Below, in pieces: positions 1 through 6,952 of a stretch of DNA of 8,994 bases. Both the position numbers and the translations under genes were made by a program. The DNA is from Bacteroidota bacterium (lineage in GTDB: Bacteria > Bacteroidota > Bacteroidia > Chitinophagales > Chitinophagaceae): positions 1-8,994 of the forward strand of contig JAFAFR010000068.1 of the NCBI GenBank assembly GCA_023423405.1. Direction: 5' to 3'. The notes beneath the pieces are model-generated. The model searched no databases. It was not told the DNA's origin and saw only the letters and a program-made list of their open reading frames with translations. Position 1 is the first letter of the stretch. Every line of letters starts with the position of its first letter.

Positions 1-1
1 A

Positions 2-142
2 ATGCGCCTGCAACGGCCCGAAGCTGAATGGCTGCTGCGCATCGCACCGGCCGGGCCATCGGAGTGCAGCCCGTTGCAGTGCGCGCTTCGGCGCCGCGGC
101 GCCGCGCGTGGCGCCGACGACCGGGCAACAGACGCGTGCTAG
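2..142 (+). CDS. Possible C-terminal end of an upstream gene (partial, unrecognised)
   Basis: This frame is open from the left edge to a TAG at 140-142, giving about 46 residues that start around RLQRPEAEWLLRIAP and end DRATDAC. The first half has GC-rich third positions like a real gene; the second half is Arg/Ala-rich and less convincing. If real, it is the tail of a gene reading toward sctU, 60 bp upstream of it. I do not recognise the sequence, and another frame across the same stretch is also open, so this could be chance. Within it, 89-104 is a 16-bp perfect palindrome of two CGGCGCCG units. Confidence 0.25.
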   Translation: MRLQRPEAEWLLRIAPAGPSECSPLQCALRRRGAARGADDRATDAC

Positions 143-202
143 CCTCCGCTTGCCTGCAGGATCGCACGGTGACCGGCTGGCTCCCGTGAGCGTGGAAAGG
201 GT

Positions 203-1408
203 ATGGCAGAAGAGAACGAGGGCGCAGACAAAACCGAAAAACCGACGTCCAAGAAGCTCAAGGACGCGCGCAAGGACGGCAATGTCGCCAAGAGCCGCGA
301 GCTCACCAGCACCGTGCTGGTCATGGGCTGGTTGGTCGGCGGCTGGCTGATGATGGGCTCGATGTTCCGCAATGCGCGCTCGCTGTTCGAGCATGCGCTG
401 ACGATGATGCAGCAGCCCTTCGACGTCGCCTTCCAGTCGATCGTGCCGGTCGCGGCCAAGGCGTTCCTGGCCATGACCCTGCCGCTGCTGCTGCTGGCGG
501 TGATGCTGGCGCTGCTGGTGGAGTTCCTGCAGGTCGGGCCGGTGGCGACGATGAAGAAGGTCACGCCCGACGTCTCCAAGCTCAACCCGGTCAGCGGCAT
601 CAAGAAGATCTTCTCGATGGACAACCTGGTCGAGCTGATCAAGTCCATCCTCAAGAGCGCCGCGCTGCTGGGCATCGGCGGCATCGTGCTGTGGGGCATG
701 ATCCCCAGCCTGCTGAACCTGCCGTTCTCGCCGCCGGCCTCGATCGGCAGCGCGATCTGGCACGCGCTCAAGTGGATCGGCATCTGGACGATCTTCGTGT
801 TCTTCTTCGTCTCCGCGGTCGACGCCGCCTACCAGAAGTACTCCTACATCAAGAAGCTGCGCATGAGCCGGCGCGACATCAAGCAGGAGGTCAAGGAGAA
901 CGAGGGCGACCCCTACGTCAAGCAGCGGCGCAAGCAGTTGCATCAGGAGTGGTCGCAGCAGAACATGCTCAATGCCGTCCGTGGATCGAGCGTCGTCGTG
1001 ACCAACCCTACCCACATCGCCGTGGCCCTGCAGTACGAACAGGGCGAGGACGACCTGCCCGTGGTCGTGGCCAAGGGCGAGGGCCATGTCGCCGAGGAGA
1101 TCAAGCGCGTCGCCGAGGAGGCCGGCGTGCCGATCCTGCAGAACGTGCCACTGGCGCGCGGGCTAAACGCCAAAGTCGAGATCGACGACTACATCGGCAA
1201 CGAATTCTTCGAGGCCGTCGCCCAGGTGCTGTTCTGGGCCGAGGGCGTGCGCATGGGCGAGGCCCGGCCCGAGCCTCCGGAATTCGTGCCGCCGCCGGAA
1301 ATGCGCGCGGAAATCGGCCTGCCCGACGACACCGTCCCGGCCCCGCCGCTGGCCGACGACCCCTCGGTCGCCGAGCGCTTCGACGATCCGCGCGACCCGA
1401 TGCGGTGA
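203..1408 (+). CDS. sctU: Type III secretion export apparatus switch protein SctU (YscU/HrcU/FlhB family)
   Basis: This inner-membrane protein of the T3SS export gate autocleaves to switch substrate specificity from needle subunits to later substrates. The 401-residue product starts with the family's charged N-terminus (KTEKPTSKKLKDARK). It has four likely membrane helices at about 37-57, 85-108, 153-173 and 188-208, with the conserved KLNPVSGIKKIFS loop at 127-139. The cytoplasmic domain carries the NPTH autocleavage motif at residues 268-271, with cleavage expected between N268 and P269. The start is supported by GGAAAGG at 194-200. From about residue 353 there is a 49-residue Pro/acidic tail ending DPRDPMR, longer than usual for the family. 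A decayed copy of this 3' end lies near 7544-7587. The other export-gate genes face it from the right edge. Confidence 0.96.
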   Translation: MAEENEGADKTEKPTSKKLKDARKDGNVAKSRELTSTVLVMGWLVGGWLMMGSMFRNARSLFEHALTMMQQPFDVAFQSIVPVAAKAFLAMTLPLLLLAVMLALLVEFLQVGPVATMKKVTPDVSKLNPVSGIKKIFSMDNLVELIKSILKSAALLGIGGIVLWGMIPSLLNLPFSPPASIGSAIWHALKWIGIWTIFVFFFVSAVDAAYQKYSYIKKLRMSRRDIKQEVKENEGDPYVKQRRKQLHQEWSQQNMLNAVRGSSVVVTNPTHIAVALQYEQGEDDLPVVVAKGEGHVAEEIKRVAEEAGVPILQNVPLARGLNAKVEIDDYIGNEFFEAVAQVLFWAEGVRMGEARPEPPEFVPPPEMRAEIGLPDDTVPAPPLADDPSVAERFDDPRDPMR

Positions 1409-1414
1409 GCGGGC

Positions 1415-1443
1415 CGGCATTGCGTGTGTTCCCTCGCATGCCG
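1415..1443. terminator. Hairpin just after sctU, probable terminator
   Basis: CGGCAT (1415-1420), a bulged T and GCG pair with CGC plus ATGCCG (1435-1443) around a 10-base loop, giving nine pairs. An outer GCGGGC/GCCCGC pair (1409-1414 with 1453-1458) encloses it. It begins 7 bases after the sctU stop. There is no T-run, so termination is inferred from position and stem strength. Confidence 0.5.
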
Positions 1444-1458
1444 TCGGGGAACGCCCGC

Positions 1459-1613
1459 AGTGGATATGGCTTCTTTGTGTGGCGCGGTTGCGTGTAGATG
1501 GCACTCTGCCCCGTATCCGGGGCAGGTCGAAACCGGGCGGCGATGCGGTCGGCCCTGAAGTCGGCAATGTACGATTGGCGTGGTCGGGCATCCAATCAAC
1601 TGAGGGGCTTTCA
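1459..1613 (+). other. Intergenic leader before the TPR gene
   Basis: No coding feature is supported here. The reading frame of the next gene stays open back to 1479, but a start at 1614 fits better because it has a ribosome site. TACGAT at 1570-1575 resembles a -10 box, but I see no matching -35. The only clear element is GAGGGG at 1602-1607, six bases before the chosen ATG. Confidence 0.3.
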
Positions 1614-3257
1614 ATGGAGACAAGCGACATGGAGTGTCGGAAGCGTGGCAGTCTGCAGCATCTCGAACGGCGTTTCCGCCAAACAGGTGGGCTGCGGCAG
1701 GCCATTGCCGTCTTCGGATTGATGGTGGGGTCCCTCGGCAGCGCGGTTGCCTCTTCGGGCGACGCACCGCCGATTCCCGACAAGCAAAAGGAGTTGCAGT
1801 TCGAAGGCGTGGGCGCCGAATGGCGCGATTACCTCATCGGCGTGCGCGCGGCTCGGCAGATCGAGGATCCGCTGGCCCGTTGTCTGGCGTGGCCCGACCT
1901 GCCGGAGCAGAAGTGGCCCGCGGGTCATGCGGCGGCGCATTGCCGCTACCACTTCTCCGAAGCGCCATCGCCCACGCAGACCGCAGCGTTGCTGGAGGCA
2001 GGGCATGCGCAAGAGCTCGATGACCGGATCGCGGCCGTAGCTGCGGGGCATGGGCAGCGGGAAGACGCGGAGCGTATCCATACCTTCTTCCACGACCTGG
2101 CGAAGCTGCCTGCAGCCGAGCGGGAGCAGCTCACGGCCCGTTGGATCGAGGCTGCACCGCGCAGTGCGTACGCGTCCCTGGCGCGTGGGTGGCATTTTTC
2201 CCGACGCGGTTGGAACGCACGCGGTGGCGGTTGGGCCTCTGAGACCAGCGATGCGCAATTTGCAGGCATGCGCGACAACTTCGTCGAAGCGATCGGGCTC
2301 TATCGTCGAGCGATCGAACTCGATCCGGACCTGACCCATGCCTATATCGGCCTGATGGAGGTCGCCAAGGCGGTATCCGACCGCGATCTGGAAGCCTGGG
2401 CTTTCGCGCGTGCGCAACTCGCGGGACCTGCATGTGCGGAGGTCGCCGTGTCCCGGATGGGAATGCTGGAGCCGAGGTGGGGCGGCTCTCTACAGGCAAT
2501 GGAGCGCTACGCGGAGACGCTGGCTCCGAATGTGAAGAACTTTCCGCTGTTGGCCAACCAGCTGGCGGCACCGCTTGTTGAAGCGGTGCGTATCGAGATG
2601 GCGGCGGATCGCTACACGCAGCGTGCAGCGGATGTCGTCGATGCGGCAGTGCGTATCGCGTCGAACGAGGACGCGCTTGCACGTGCAGCGCAGCTCAGCT
2701 TCCACCGCTCCGATGGCTCGCCTACCGATGACATCAAAGGTCTCGCGCTGCTCTTGCAGCGCGAGCGGTTCGCGCGTTTGACCCCCTGGCAGGCGCGTCA
2801 GGTGGCGAGCAAACTTGTACAGGTTGAGCCGGAATGGGCATTTGCGACCGCGTCCGATGCCGTTGCCGAGAGTCCAGACGATGCCTTCGGACACTACGTG
2901 CTCGCCGCCGCAAGCTACAACGTGCGCAGGTTCGAGCACGCCGAGCAGCACTATGAAATCGCCGGTCGGGATCCGCGCCAGGAACAGGTTGTGTTGCGCG
3001 AACTGGTCACGATGTGGATGTTCGATGCCGGTTTGCCTGCCGATGCGGCGATGGCCAAGGCGGGTCCTTATCTCGATATCCTCCTGGAGAAATATCCCCG
3101 CGATGGACGCGCACGCCTGTGGGACTGGGCGCGGCGCGAGCACTCTGGTGAACCTATCACCAGGCAGTGGTTTGTGGCGTTTCTCGAGGTGGCCGACCGG
3201 AACGACCCCGTGCAAGTGAAAGCGATCGAGGCCGCAGAGCTTCACCTTGCGAAGTGA
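1614..3257 (+). CDS. Exported TPR-repeat protein, DUF4034-like
   Basis: A 547-residue protein with no enzymatic motif that I can see. An N-terminal hydrophobic stretch (AIAVFGLMVGSLGSAVAS) after a basic region suggests Sec export with cleavage after AVA; the n-region is long, so the in-frame ATG at 1629 is an alternative. The body is alpha-helical. A conserved-looking block AYASLARGWHFSRRGWNARG begins at residue 185. A clear TPR-like repeat follows at about 223-255 (FVEAIGLYRRAIELDPDLTHAY), with further helical repeats to the C-terminus (ASYNVRRFEHAEQHYEIA). This combination recalls DUF4034 proteins of xanthomonads, which is recognition from memory rather than a search. GAGGGG six bases upstream supports the ATG. 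The hydrolase gene follows 99 bp downstream on the same strand, so co-transcription is likely. Function unknown; a scaffold or binding role is inferred from the repeats. Confidence 0.85.
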   Translation: METSDMECRKRGSLQHLERRFRQTGGLRQAIAVFGLMVGSLGSAVASSGDAPPIPDKQKELQFEGVGAEWRDYLIGVRAARQIEDPLARCLAWPDLPEQKWPAGHAAAHCRYHFSEAPSPTQTAALLEAGHAQELDDRIAAVAAGHGQREDAERIHTFFHDLAKLPAAEREQLTARWIEAAPRSAYASLARGWHFSRRGWNARGGGWASETSDAQFAGMRDNFVEAIGLYRRAIELDPDLTHAYIGLMEVAKAVSDRDLEAWAFARAQLAGPACAEVAVSRMGMLEPRWGGSLQAMERYAETLAPNVKNFPLLANQLAAPLVEAVRIEMAADRYTQRAADVVDAAVRIASNEDALARAAQLSFHRSDGSPTDDIKGLALLLQRERFARLTPWQARQVASKLVQVEPEWAFATASDAVAESPDDAFGHYVLAAASYNVRRFEHAEQHYEIAGRDPRQEQVVLRELVTMWMFDAGLPADAAMAKAGPYLDILLEKYPRDGRARLWDWARREHSGEPITRQWFVAFLEVADRNDPVQVKAIEAAELHLAK

Positions 3258-3356
3258 CGGAGCGTCTTGGATGCAGGGTGATGTGTGCACATACCGCACA
3301 GCGGGACCACGGTGAGTGTTTGTCGGGCTGCGGCCTCAGCGGCCGGAGGAAAGTCG

Positions 3357-4370
3357 ATGTGCCGCGTGAATTGGACGTTGCTGGCGCTTGTCTTGCCGAT
3401 GTCGGCGGGCGTGGCGTCGTGGCCTGGGATTGCACAGGTGGCGACGGACAAGAGTGTCAGTGAAGCGCAGCCCTTCGCCGCCGCGGCAGCAGCCCAGCCT
3501 TCAATGGCGTACTGGCGGGAAATCCCCTTGTGGCCGGAGGATTCCCCGGTGCTGCAGGCGGGGATCGAGGCGCTGGCGCACGAGTCGTGGGCGCTCACGC
3601 ACCCGAGCCTGCTGGTCTACCGGCCAGTGGAGCGTTCGCCGAGCGCCGCAGTGCTGGTCTTCCCGGGCGGTGGCTACAAGGCGCTGGGGATCGGTCCAGG
3701 GAGTTCGTTGGGGCTGTACGGCTCGGACGTCTGCAGGTGGCTGACCGATGCGGGGATCACCTGCGTGCTGGTGAAATACCGCGTGCCCAACACGGGCTGC
3801 AACTGGAACGCGATTACGAAGCGGCACGAGTCGCCGGCCATTCCGATGGCCCTGCAGGATGCGCAACGGGCGATGTCGCTGGTCCGCTACAACGCCGAAG
3901 CCTGGGGCATCGATCCGAATCGCATCGGCGTCATGGGATTCTCCGCCGGCGGCAACCTGGCGGTGCTGTCGAGCACGGAGTTCGCTTCGCGCAAGTACGC
4001 GCCGGCGGACGCGGCAGACCAGGTGCGCCTTCGCCCCGATTTCGCGATTCCGGTCTATGCCGGACACATGACCATGGAACACAAGAACCTGCGACCCAAG
4101 GATTCGCCTGCGGCCAGGGAACTCAACACGGACATCGTGGTATCCGCGGCCGTGCCGCCGACCTTGCTCATCCATGCGAAGGACGACCCGGTTGATCCGG
4201 TCGCATATTCGGAGGTGTACGACAAGGCCCTGCGCGAAGCGGGTGCGAGCGTGACACTGATCCGCTACGAGACCGGTGGACACGCCTTCGGTGTGCGCCG
4301 GCAGGGAACCGACAGCGACCTGTGGATGCGGGATGCGATGCGCTGGCTGGATGACATCGGGATGCGGTGA
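3357..4370 (+). CDS. Exported alpha/beta-hydrolase (acetyl-esterase / BD-FAE-like)
   Basis: A 337-residue secreted serine hydrolase. A signal peptide is visible (MCRVNWTLLALVLPMSAGVAS) and GGAGGA at 3345-3350, six bases before the ATG, fixes the start; the frame stays open further upstream but without a better ribosome site. Motifs occur in family order: oxyanion strand FPGGGY at 102-107, nucleophile elbow GFSAGG with Ser196, the acid in HAKDDPVD (Asp276 or Asp277), and His309 in GGHAFG. This arrangement fits esterases that remove acetyl or feruloyl groups from plant polysaccharides, and also related peptidases and lipases; the substrate cannot be read from sequence. The gene follows the TPR gene by 99 bp and ends 6 bp before a strong hairpin, so the two probably form one transcript. 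No sign of decay. Confidence 0.9.
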   Translation: MCRVNWTLLALVLPMSAGVASWPGIAQVATDKSVSEAQPFAAAAAAQPSMAYWREIPLWPEDSPVLQAGIEALAHESWALTHPSLLVYRPVERSPSAAVLVFPGGGYKALGIGPGSSLGLYGSDVCRWLTDAGITCVLVKYRVPNTGCNWNAITKRHESPAIPMALQDAQRAMSLVRYNAEAWGIDPNRIGVMGFSAGGNLAVLSSTEFASRKYAPADAADQVRLRPDFAIPVYAGHMTMEHKNLRPKDSPAARELNTDIVVSAAVPPTLLIHAKDDPVDPVAYSEVYDKALREAGASVTLIRYETGGHAFGVRRQGTDSDLWMRDAMRWLDDIGMR

Positions 4371-4376
4371 GCAGCG

Positions 4377-4398
4377 ATGGCACCGGTCACGGTGCCAT
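4377..4398. terminator. Perfect 9-bp hairpin after the hydrolase gene
   Basis: ATGGCACCG (4377-4385) and CGGTGCCAT (4390-4398) form a perfect stem around the loop GTCA, six bases after the hydrolase stop. No T-run follows. It probably ends the cargo 1 transcript and may act in both directions. Confidence 0.55.
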
Positions 4399-4418
4399 AT
4401 GCACATGTAGATTCGATC

Positions 4419-4434
4419 TCGGCTGGCCAGCCGA
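4419..4434. repeat. 16-bp perfect palindrome
   Basis: TCGGCTGGCCAGCCGA is its own reverse complement. As RNA it could fold as a 6-bp stem with a GGCC loop. It lies 20 bases after the first post-hydrolase hairpin, so it may be a second terminator stem. A DNA-binding dyad is the alternative, but no promoter is visible beside it. Confidence 0.5.
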
Positions 4435-4563
4435 AGTCCGGAACATTGGGTCTGCTTAGATGCTGCCTTCTGGTGTGCTCCCGGATATGCAAACGCGTCG
4501 CCCCGGCGAACTGGAGTGGCGATGGCCAAGGCTGTGATCGCATTCGTCGGTGGGACAAGCGGA
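4435..4563. other. Intergenic filler between cargo 1 and the sctT fragment
   Basis: I see no supported gene, repeat or promoter here. Similarity to the region next to the intact sctT begins only at 4564, so this stretch belongs to cargo 1 or to a lost neighbour. Confidence 0.3.
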
Positions 4564-4706
4564 GCTGCTGTTCGAAGGGCCCCGGCCGAGCAGTCCCGGC
4601 GCTACGCGCTCATCCCCCGAATGCGGTCTTCAGTGCATTGACCAACCCGCTTTTGTCCGACCAGCCGGCGCATACCACGTCGACGAGCACGCCGAGCATC
4701 AGGGAT
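4564..4706 (-). pseudogene. Decayed duplicate of the sctT 3' end and its downstream region
   Basis: By hand alignment this stretch matches 7620-7764, the 3' end of the intact sctT and about 50 bp beyond it, with roughly a dozen mismatches and three small indels. Positions 4575-4608 and 7633-7666 are identical over 34 bases. Read on the minus strand it ends VNALKTAFGG then TGA (4610-4612), against VNALKSAFGG in the intact protein. An extra base in the stretch matching VDNSGL and a missing base before it break the frame, so only the last residues are readable. It cannot make a protein; it is a relic of a duplicated sctU/sctT junction. Similarity stops at about 4703-4706, where the inverted repeat bordering cargo 2 begins. 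Confidence 0.9.
4585..4600. terminator. Duplicate copy of the sctT-end hairpin
   Basis: GCCGAGCAGTCCCGGC folds as a six-pair stem (one G-T pair) with a four-base loop. It is identical to the hairpin at 7643-7658 beyond the intact sctT and was duplicated with the gene end. Confidence 0.5.
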
Positions 4707-4722
4707 CTGGAACCGTTATTAC
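4707..4722. repeat. Left imperfect inverted repeat bordering cargo 2
   Basis: CTGGAACCGTTATTAC is the inverted partner of 7452-7467: 13 of 16 bases match, including a core TGGAACC-N-TTATT. It begins directly where the sctT fragment ends. No transposase and no obvious target-site duplication accompany it, so its role as an element end is a guess from position. Confidence 0.4.
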
Positions 4723-5054
4723 TAAGTGCGAGCGCACCCGATAGTGATTCTCGAACGAGAACCCGGCAAAGCGCGCTGGCCGGCGATGGTGCCCTTCTTC
4801 GAGATACAGTCCAGCACCGTCGCCGACATACAAACTGTCCGTGCGGTGCCGCCCACTTCCTCGGTCACGGCTGGCCCGGAGAGGTGCACGAGTCGTGATC
4901 CGCAACCGCCGGGGCCGCACGCGCCCCCGCGGGCAACAAGATCGGGAAACTGGCCTGTTCCATAGAAGCCGCCAAACTTCGCCGCAAACTGAGCTCTCGG
5001 GGTGAAGACCGGGTCAATTACTCTACCCGCTACGTTCACACTGGTAAACGTCAC
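4722..5054 (-). CDS. Doubtful minus-strand ORF, unrecognised, possible gene remnant
   Basis: 110 codons from a GTG at 5054 to a TAG at 4722-4724. The translation looks protein-like (GRVIDPVFTPRAQFAAKFGG near the start, ARTVCMSATVLDCISKKG near the end) with several cysteines, but I recognise no family and see no signal peptide. An in-frame TAG shortly upstream blocks extension, and no good ribosome site precedes the GTG. Only 34 bp separate it from the start of the divergent lipoprotein gene, too little for normal promoters. It may be the truncated 3' part of a gene or chance. Its stop touches the left inverted repeat, just as the last plus-strand gene of cargo 2 stops inside the right one, giving the block outward-facing ends. 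Confidence 0.3.
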   Translation of the reverse strand: MTFTSVNVAGRVIDPVFTPRAQFAAKFGGFYGTGQFPDLVARGGACGPGGCGSRLVHLSGPAVTEEVGGTARTVCMSATVLDCISKKGTIAGQRALPGSRSRITIGCART

Positions 5055-5088
5055 TATCGTCGCCGGCTATTGCCAGCAGTGGATTGAC

Positions 5089-5538
5089 ATGAACAGTCGC
5101 GTAAGGCCAACCAAGGCCCTACTAATGCTCCTTTCGGCATCGGCCGCGCTAGCCAGCTGTGCCCACAAGGGCAGCGAGCAAACAGAAGCGCCCCTTTTGT
5201 TGCGATTCCTGCCTCCCCCGGAGGACGCAGAGGTCGTCTATCTGACCGCTGCTGCAGAAGGCAGGCTGATCTACGAAGACGGTTGTTTCAAGTTGCGAAC
5301 TCGTGGTCAACCGCCACAAACCGTCATCTGGCACAGCCACTTCAGCGGCATAAATCGGAACGGAAAGCCCGGGATAGTCGACGAGAACACGGGGATCTCA
5401 GCAATCGCTGGAGACTATGTCCGCATAGGCGGTGGCGTCGTCGATTCGATCGGTGACAACGTGGAAGATCGCGCACTCGCCCAAGGATGTGGGGGGCCGT
5501 ACACCTCGGCAAATACCCTACGGAGAGTGGAACCATGA
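5089..5538 (+). CDS. Small lipoprotein, unrecognised beta-rich domain
   Basis: A 149-residue protein. The signal RPTKALLMLLSASAALASC gives a lipobox LASC with Cys24 as the lipidated residue, and alanine at +2 suggests outer-membrane sorting. This decides the start at 5089 over an in-frame ATG at 5002, which would bury the signal. The domain reads EGRLIYEDGCFKL at about 75-90, then IWHSHFSGI, GDYVRIGGGVVDS and a C-terminal CGGPYTSANTLRRV. That order (GxL...GCxxL, a W/P strand, Gxx...GDxVxxGGG, CxGPY) resembles a recurrent small bacterial lipoprotein domain whose function I do not know. The ribosome site is weak (GGA at 5081-5083). The gene overlaps the protease start by ATGA at 5535-5538, so the two are translationally coupled; it may be a partner or inhibitor of the protease, which is inference. 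Confidence 0.75.
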   Translation: MNSRVRPTKALLMLLSASAALASCAHKGSEQTEAPLLLRFLPPPEDAEVVYLTAAAEGRLIYEDGCFKLRTRGQPPQTVIWHSHFSGINRNGKPGIVDENTGISAIAGDYVRIGGGVVDSIGDNVEDRALAQGCGGPYTSANTLRRVEP

Positions 5539-6677
5539 AAAGGAAACTACTTGCGGCATCCATACTGGCGCTGGCGTCCGCCGGCCTATCGCTGACGGCC
5601 TCCGGGCAAGAGGCGGACCCAGTGTTGGAGGCCTACGCCGCCGCGTACGACCTGAGCTACGAGGAGGCGTGAGATCGTCTTGCCCTGATCGACAGCAAGA
5701 CGATGGCGGAGTTACACGATCAACTTGAGCAGGATCCATCGTTTGCAGGGATGAGAATCGTGCACGAGCCCGATCTCAAGCTCGTCATCTACGCCAAGGG
5801 GAATGCAGTTCGGCTGGCGACCAAGGCCAACGCCGCGGTACCGATCGAAGCTGTGGAAGTACCGCGGTCGCTTGCCGAACTGCGAGCCGCAGCCGATTCC
5901 GCGGTACGCGCGCTTCAGGCAACAGGAGCAAGGCTCGAGATCGACATCGAGCCGGAAACAGGAAGCATCACGATCTACACCGCTGACGATGCGACGGCCA
6001 AGAGCGCTCTTGGCGATGACGTCGGCAGGCTTCCGTCCTTTATCAAGGTCATCAAGGTGGACGAACGCGCGGAACCTACAGCGACGTTCATCGGGGGCCA
6101 GCGTGTGTTGGGAAGTAGAGAATGCACCTCGGGGTTTACCGTGTACCGGACTACCAACCCGAGCCAGCGCGGCGTGGTGACGGCCGGGCACTGTGGAACG
6201 TCCAACGTCAGGGTCAACAACGTCCTCTTCGCCCAACCGGTCAGCCGTATGTACTCAGGCAACTACGACCAGATGTGGTTTACCGCTTCCGGACATACCT
6301 GGACCAACACGATCTACACTGGCCAGAGCACCCCATCCACGATCTCGATACAAGCCACGTTCGACCCTGTCGTCGGAGCACTGCTATGCAAGTACGGCCG
6401 GGCTTCAGGGCAGACGTGCGGAGAGATCACCTCAACCAACGCGGGCGGCACCAATCCCGAAAACGGGACCGTGGGGTACTACTACCGGGTACGCAATCTG
6501 ACGCCTAACCAACCAATGACCATCTCTGGCGACAGTGGCGGGCCGGTGTTCGGAACCGCTGGAGTGGCCTTCGGCATCGTCCATGGGCGTGGTAGCGGCC
6601 AGTACATCAACGATATGTACTTCATGCCCGCCAGCCGTTTCTCGGCTATAGGCGCAAGTGTTCTCACGACGCCCTGA
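5535..6677 (+). pseudogene. Alpha-lytic-type secreted serine protease precursor, interrupted by an in-frame TGA
   Basis: The frame encodes 380 residues apart from one TGA at codon 46 (5670-5672). Residues 1-24 are a signal peptide (MKRKLLAASILALASAGLSL); about 25-185 is a pro-region; the rest is a chymotrypsin-fold peptidase of the alpha-lytic protease/streptogrisin type. The triad is complete: His219 in TAGHCG, Asp245 in NYDQMW, Ser334 in SGDSGGP. Cys197-Cys220 and Cys285-Cys295 match conserved disulfides. Total length is close to that of alpha-lytic protease precursor. GGAGAG at 5522-5527 supports the start. The TGA lies in LSYEEA-stop-DRLALID, where an Arg codon (CGA) would fit, so a single C-to-T change is likely. 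The downstream part could restart at ATG 5703, but no ribosome site precedes it and the product would lack a signal. Everything after the TGA looks preserved, so the mutation is recent, an assembly error, or read through. Confidence 0.85.
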
Positions 6678-6686
6678 GACACCACA

Positions 6687-6721
6687 GCGAGATACAGCGC
6701 CTACCGGGTGCCGTATCTCGC
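6687..6721. terminator. Long hairpin after the protease gene
   Basis: GCGAGATAC (6687-6695) pairs perfectly with GTATCTCGC (6713-6721). Inside, GCGCC pairs with GGTGC (one G-T pair) across a single mismatch, leaving a five-base loop. It starts nine bases after the protease stop. There is no T-run, but stem strength and position favour a terminator or transcript-end stabiliser. Confidence 0.6.
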
Positions 6722-6751
6722 CCGATGAACTTGAGTGGGTCACCATGACAG

Positions 6752-6952
6752 ATGGTGAGAGGCGCCTGTGGGGGTATTGCCAGAGGGCAGGACAATCGGG
6801 GCGATCTGTTGTCGGCCTACTACGAGCAATTGAATACATACATCTGTGATGCTGCAGGCCTGCATGGCTGGAACTACAACGACTACAGGAGCATGCAGCG
6901 ACAGAACATGGGCGGTGTGCGCCTCGGTGACGCTTACAAAAGGGGGCTGTGA
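6752..6952 (+). CDS. Small unrecognised ORF, possibly frameshifted
   Basis: 66 codons from ATG 6752 to TGA 6950-6952. The part from about residue 18 looks genuinely coding (GDLLSAYYEQLNTYICDAAG, then HGWNYNDYRSMQRQNMGG). The ATG has no ribosome site. In the adjacent frame an ATG at 6745 reads MTDGERRLWGYCQRAG before losing coding character. Removing one base near 6785-6795 would join the two into one protein of about 68 residues, so a +1 frameshift or sequencing error is plausible. The stop overlaps the ATG of the following lipoprotein gene (TGATG), which suggests translational coupling. No family recognised, no signal peptide, no membrane segment. Confidence 0.5.
   Translation: MVRGACGGIARGQDNRGDLLSAYYEQLNTYICDAAGLHGWNYNDYRSMQRQNMGGVRLGDAYKRGL

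Noticed and set aside
108..350. Plus-strand ORF overlapping the sctU start
   Set aside because: Arg/Ser-rich shadow translation overlapping the clearly coding N-terminus of SctU.
1614..4370. Cargo 1 proteins as type III effectors
   Set aside because: Both have Sec-type signal peptides rather than a disordered hydrophilic N-terminus.
4377..4898. 173-codon plus-strand ORF across the hairpins and the sctT relic
   Set aside because: It runs through two hairpins and a non-coding relic, has no ribosome site and has low-complexity Ser/Arg/Thr composition.
5035..5060. Promoter TTCACA / TATCGT before the lipoprotein gene
   Set aside because: The spacing would be only 14 bases, too short for a standard sigma70 promoter.
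5670..5672. In-frame TGA read as selenocysteine
   Set aside because: The position fits Arg in a pro-region, is not catalytic, and I saw no selenocysteine-type stem-loop just after it.
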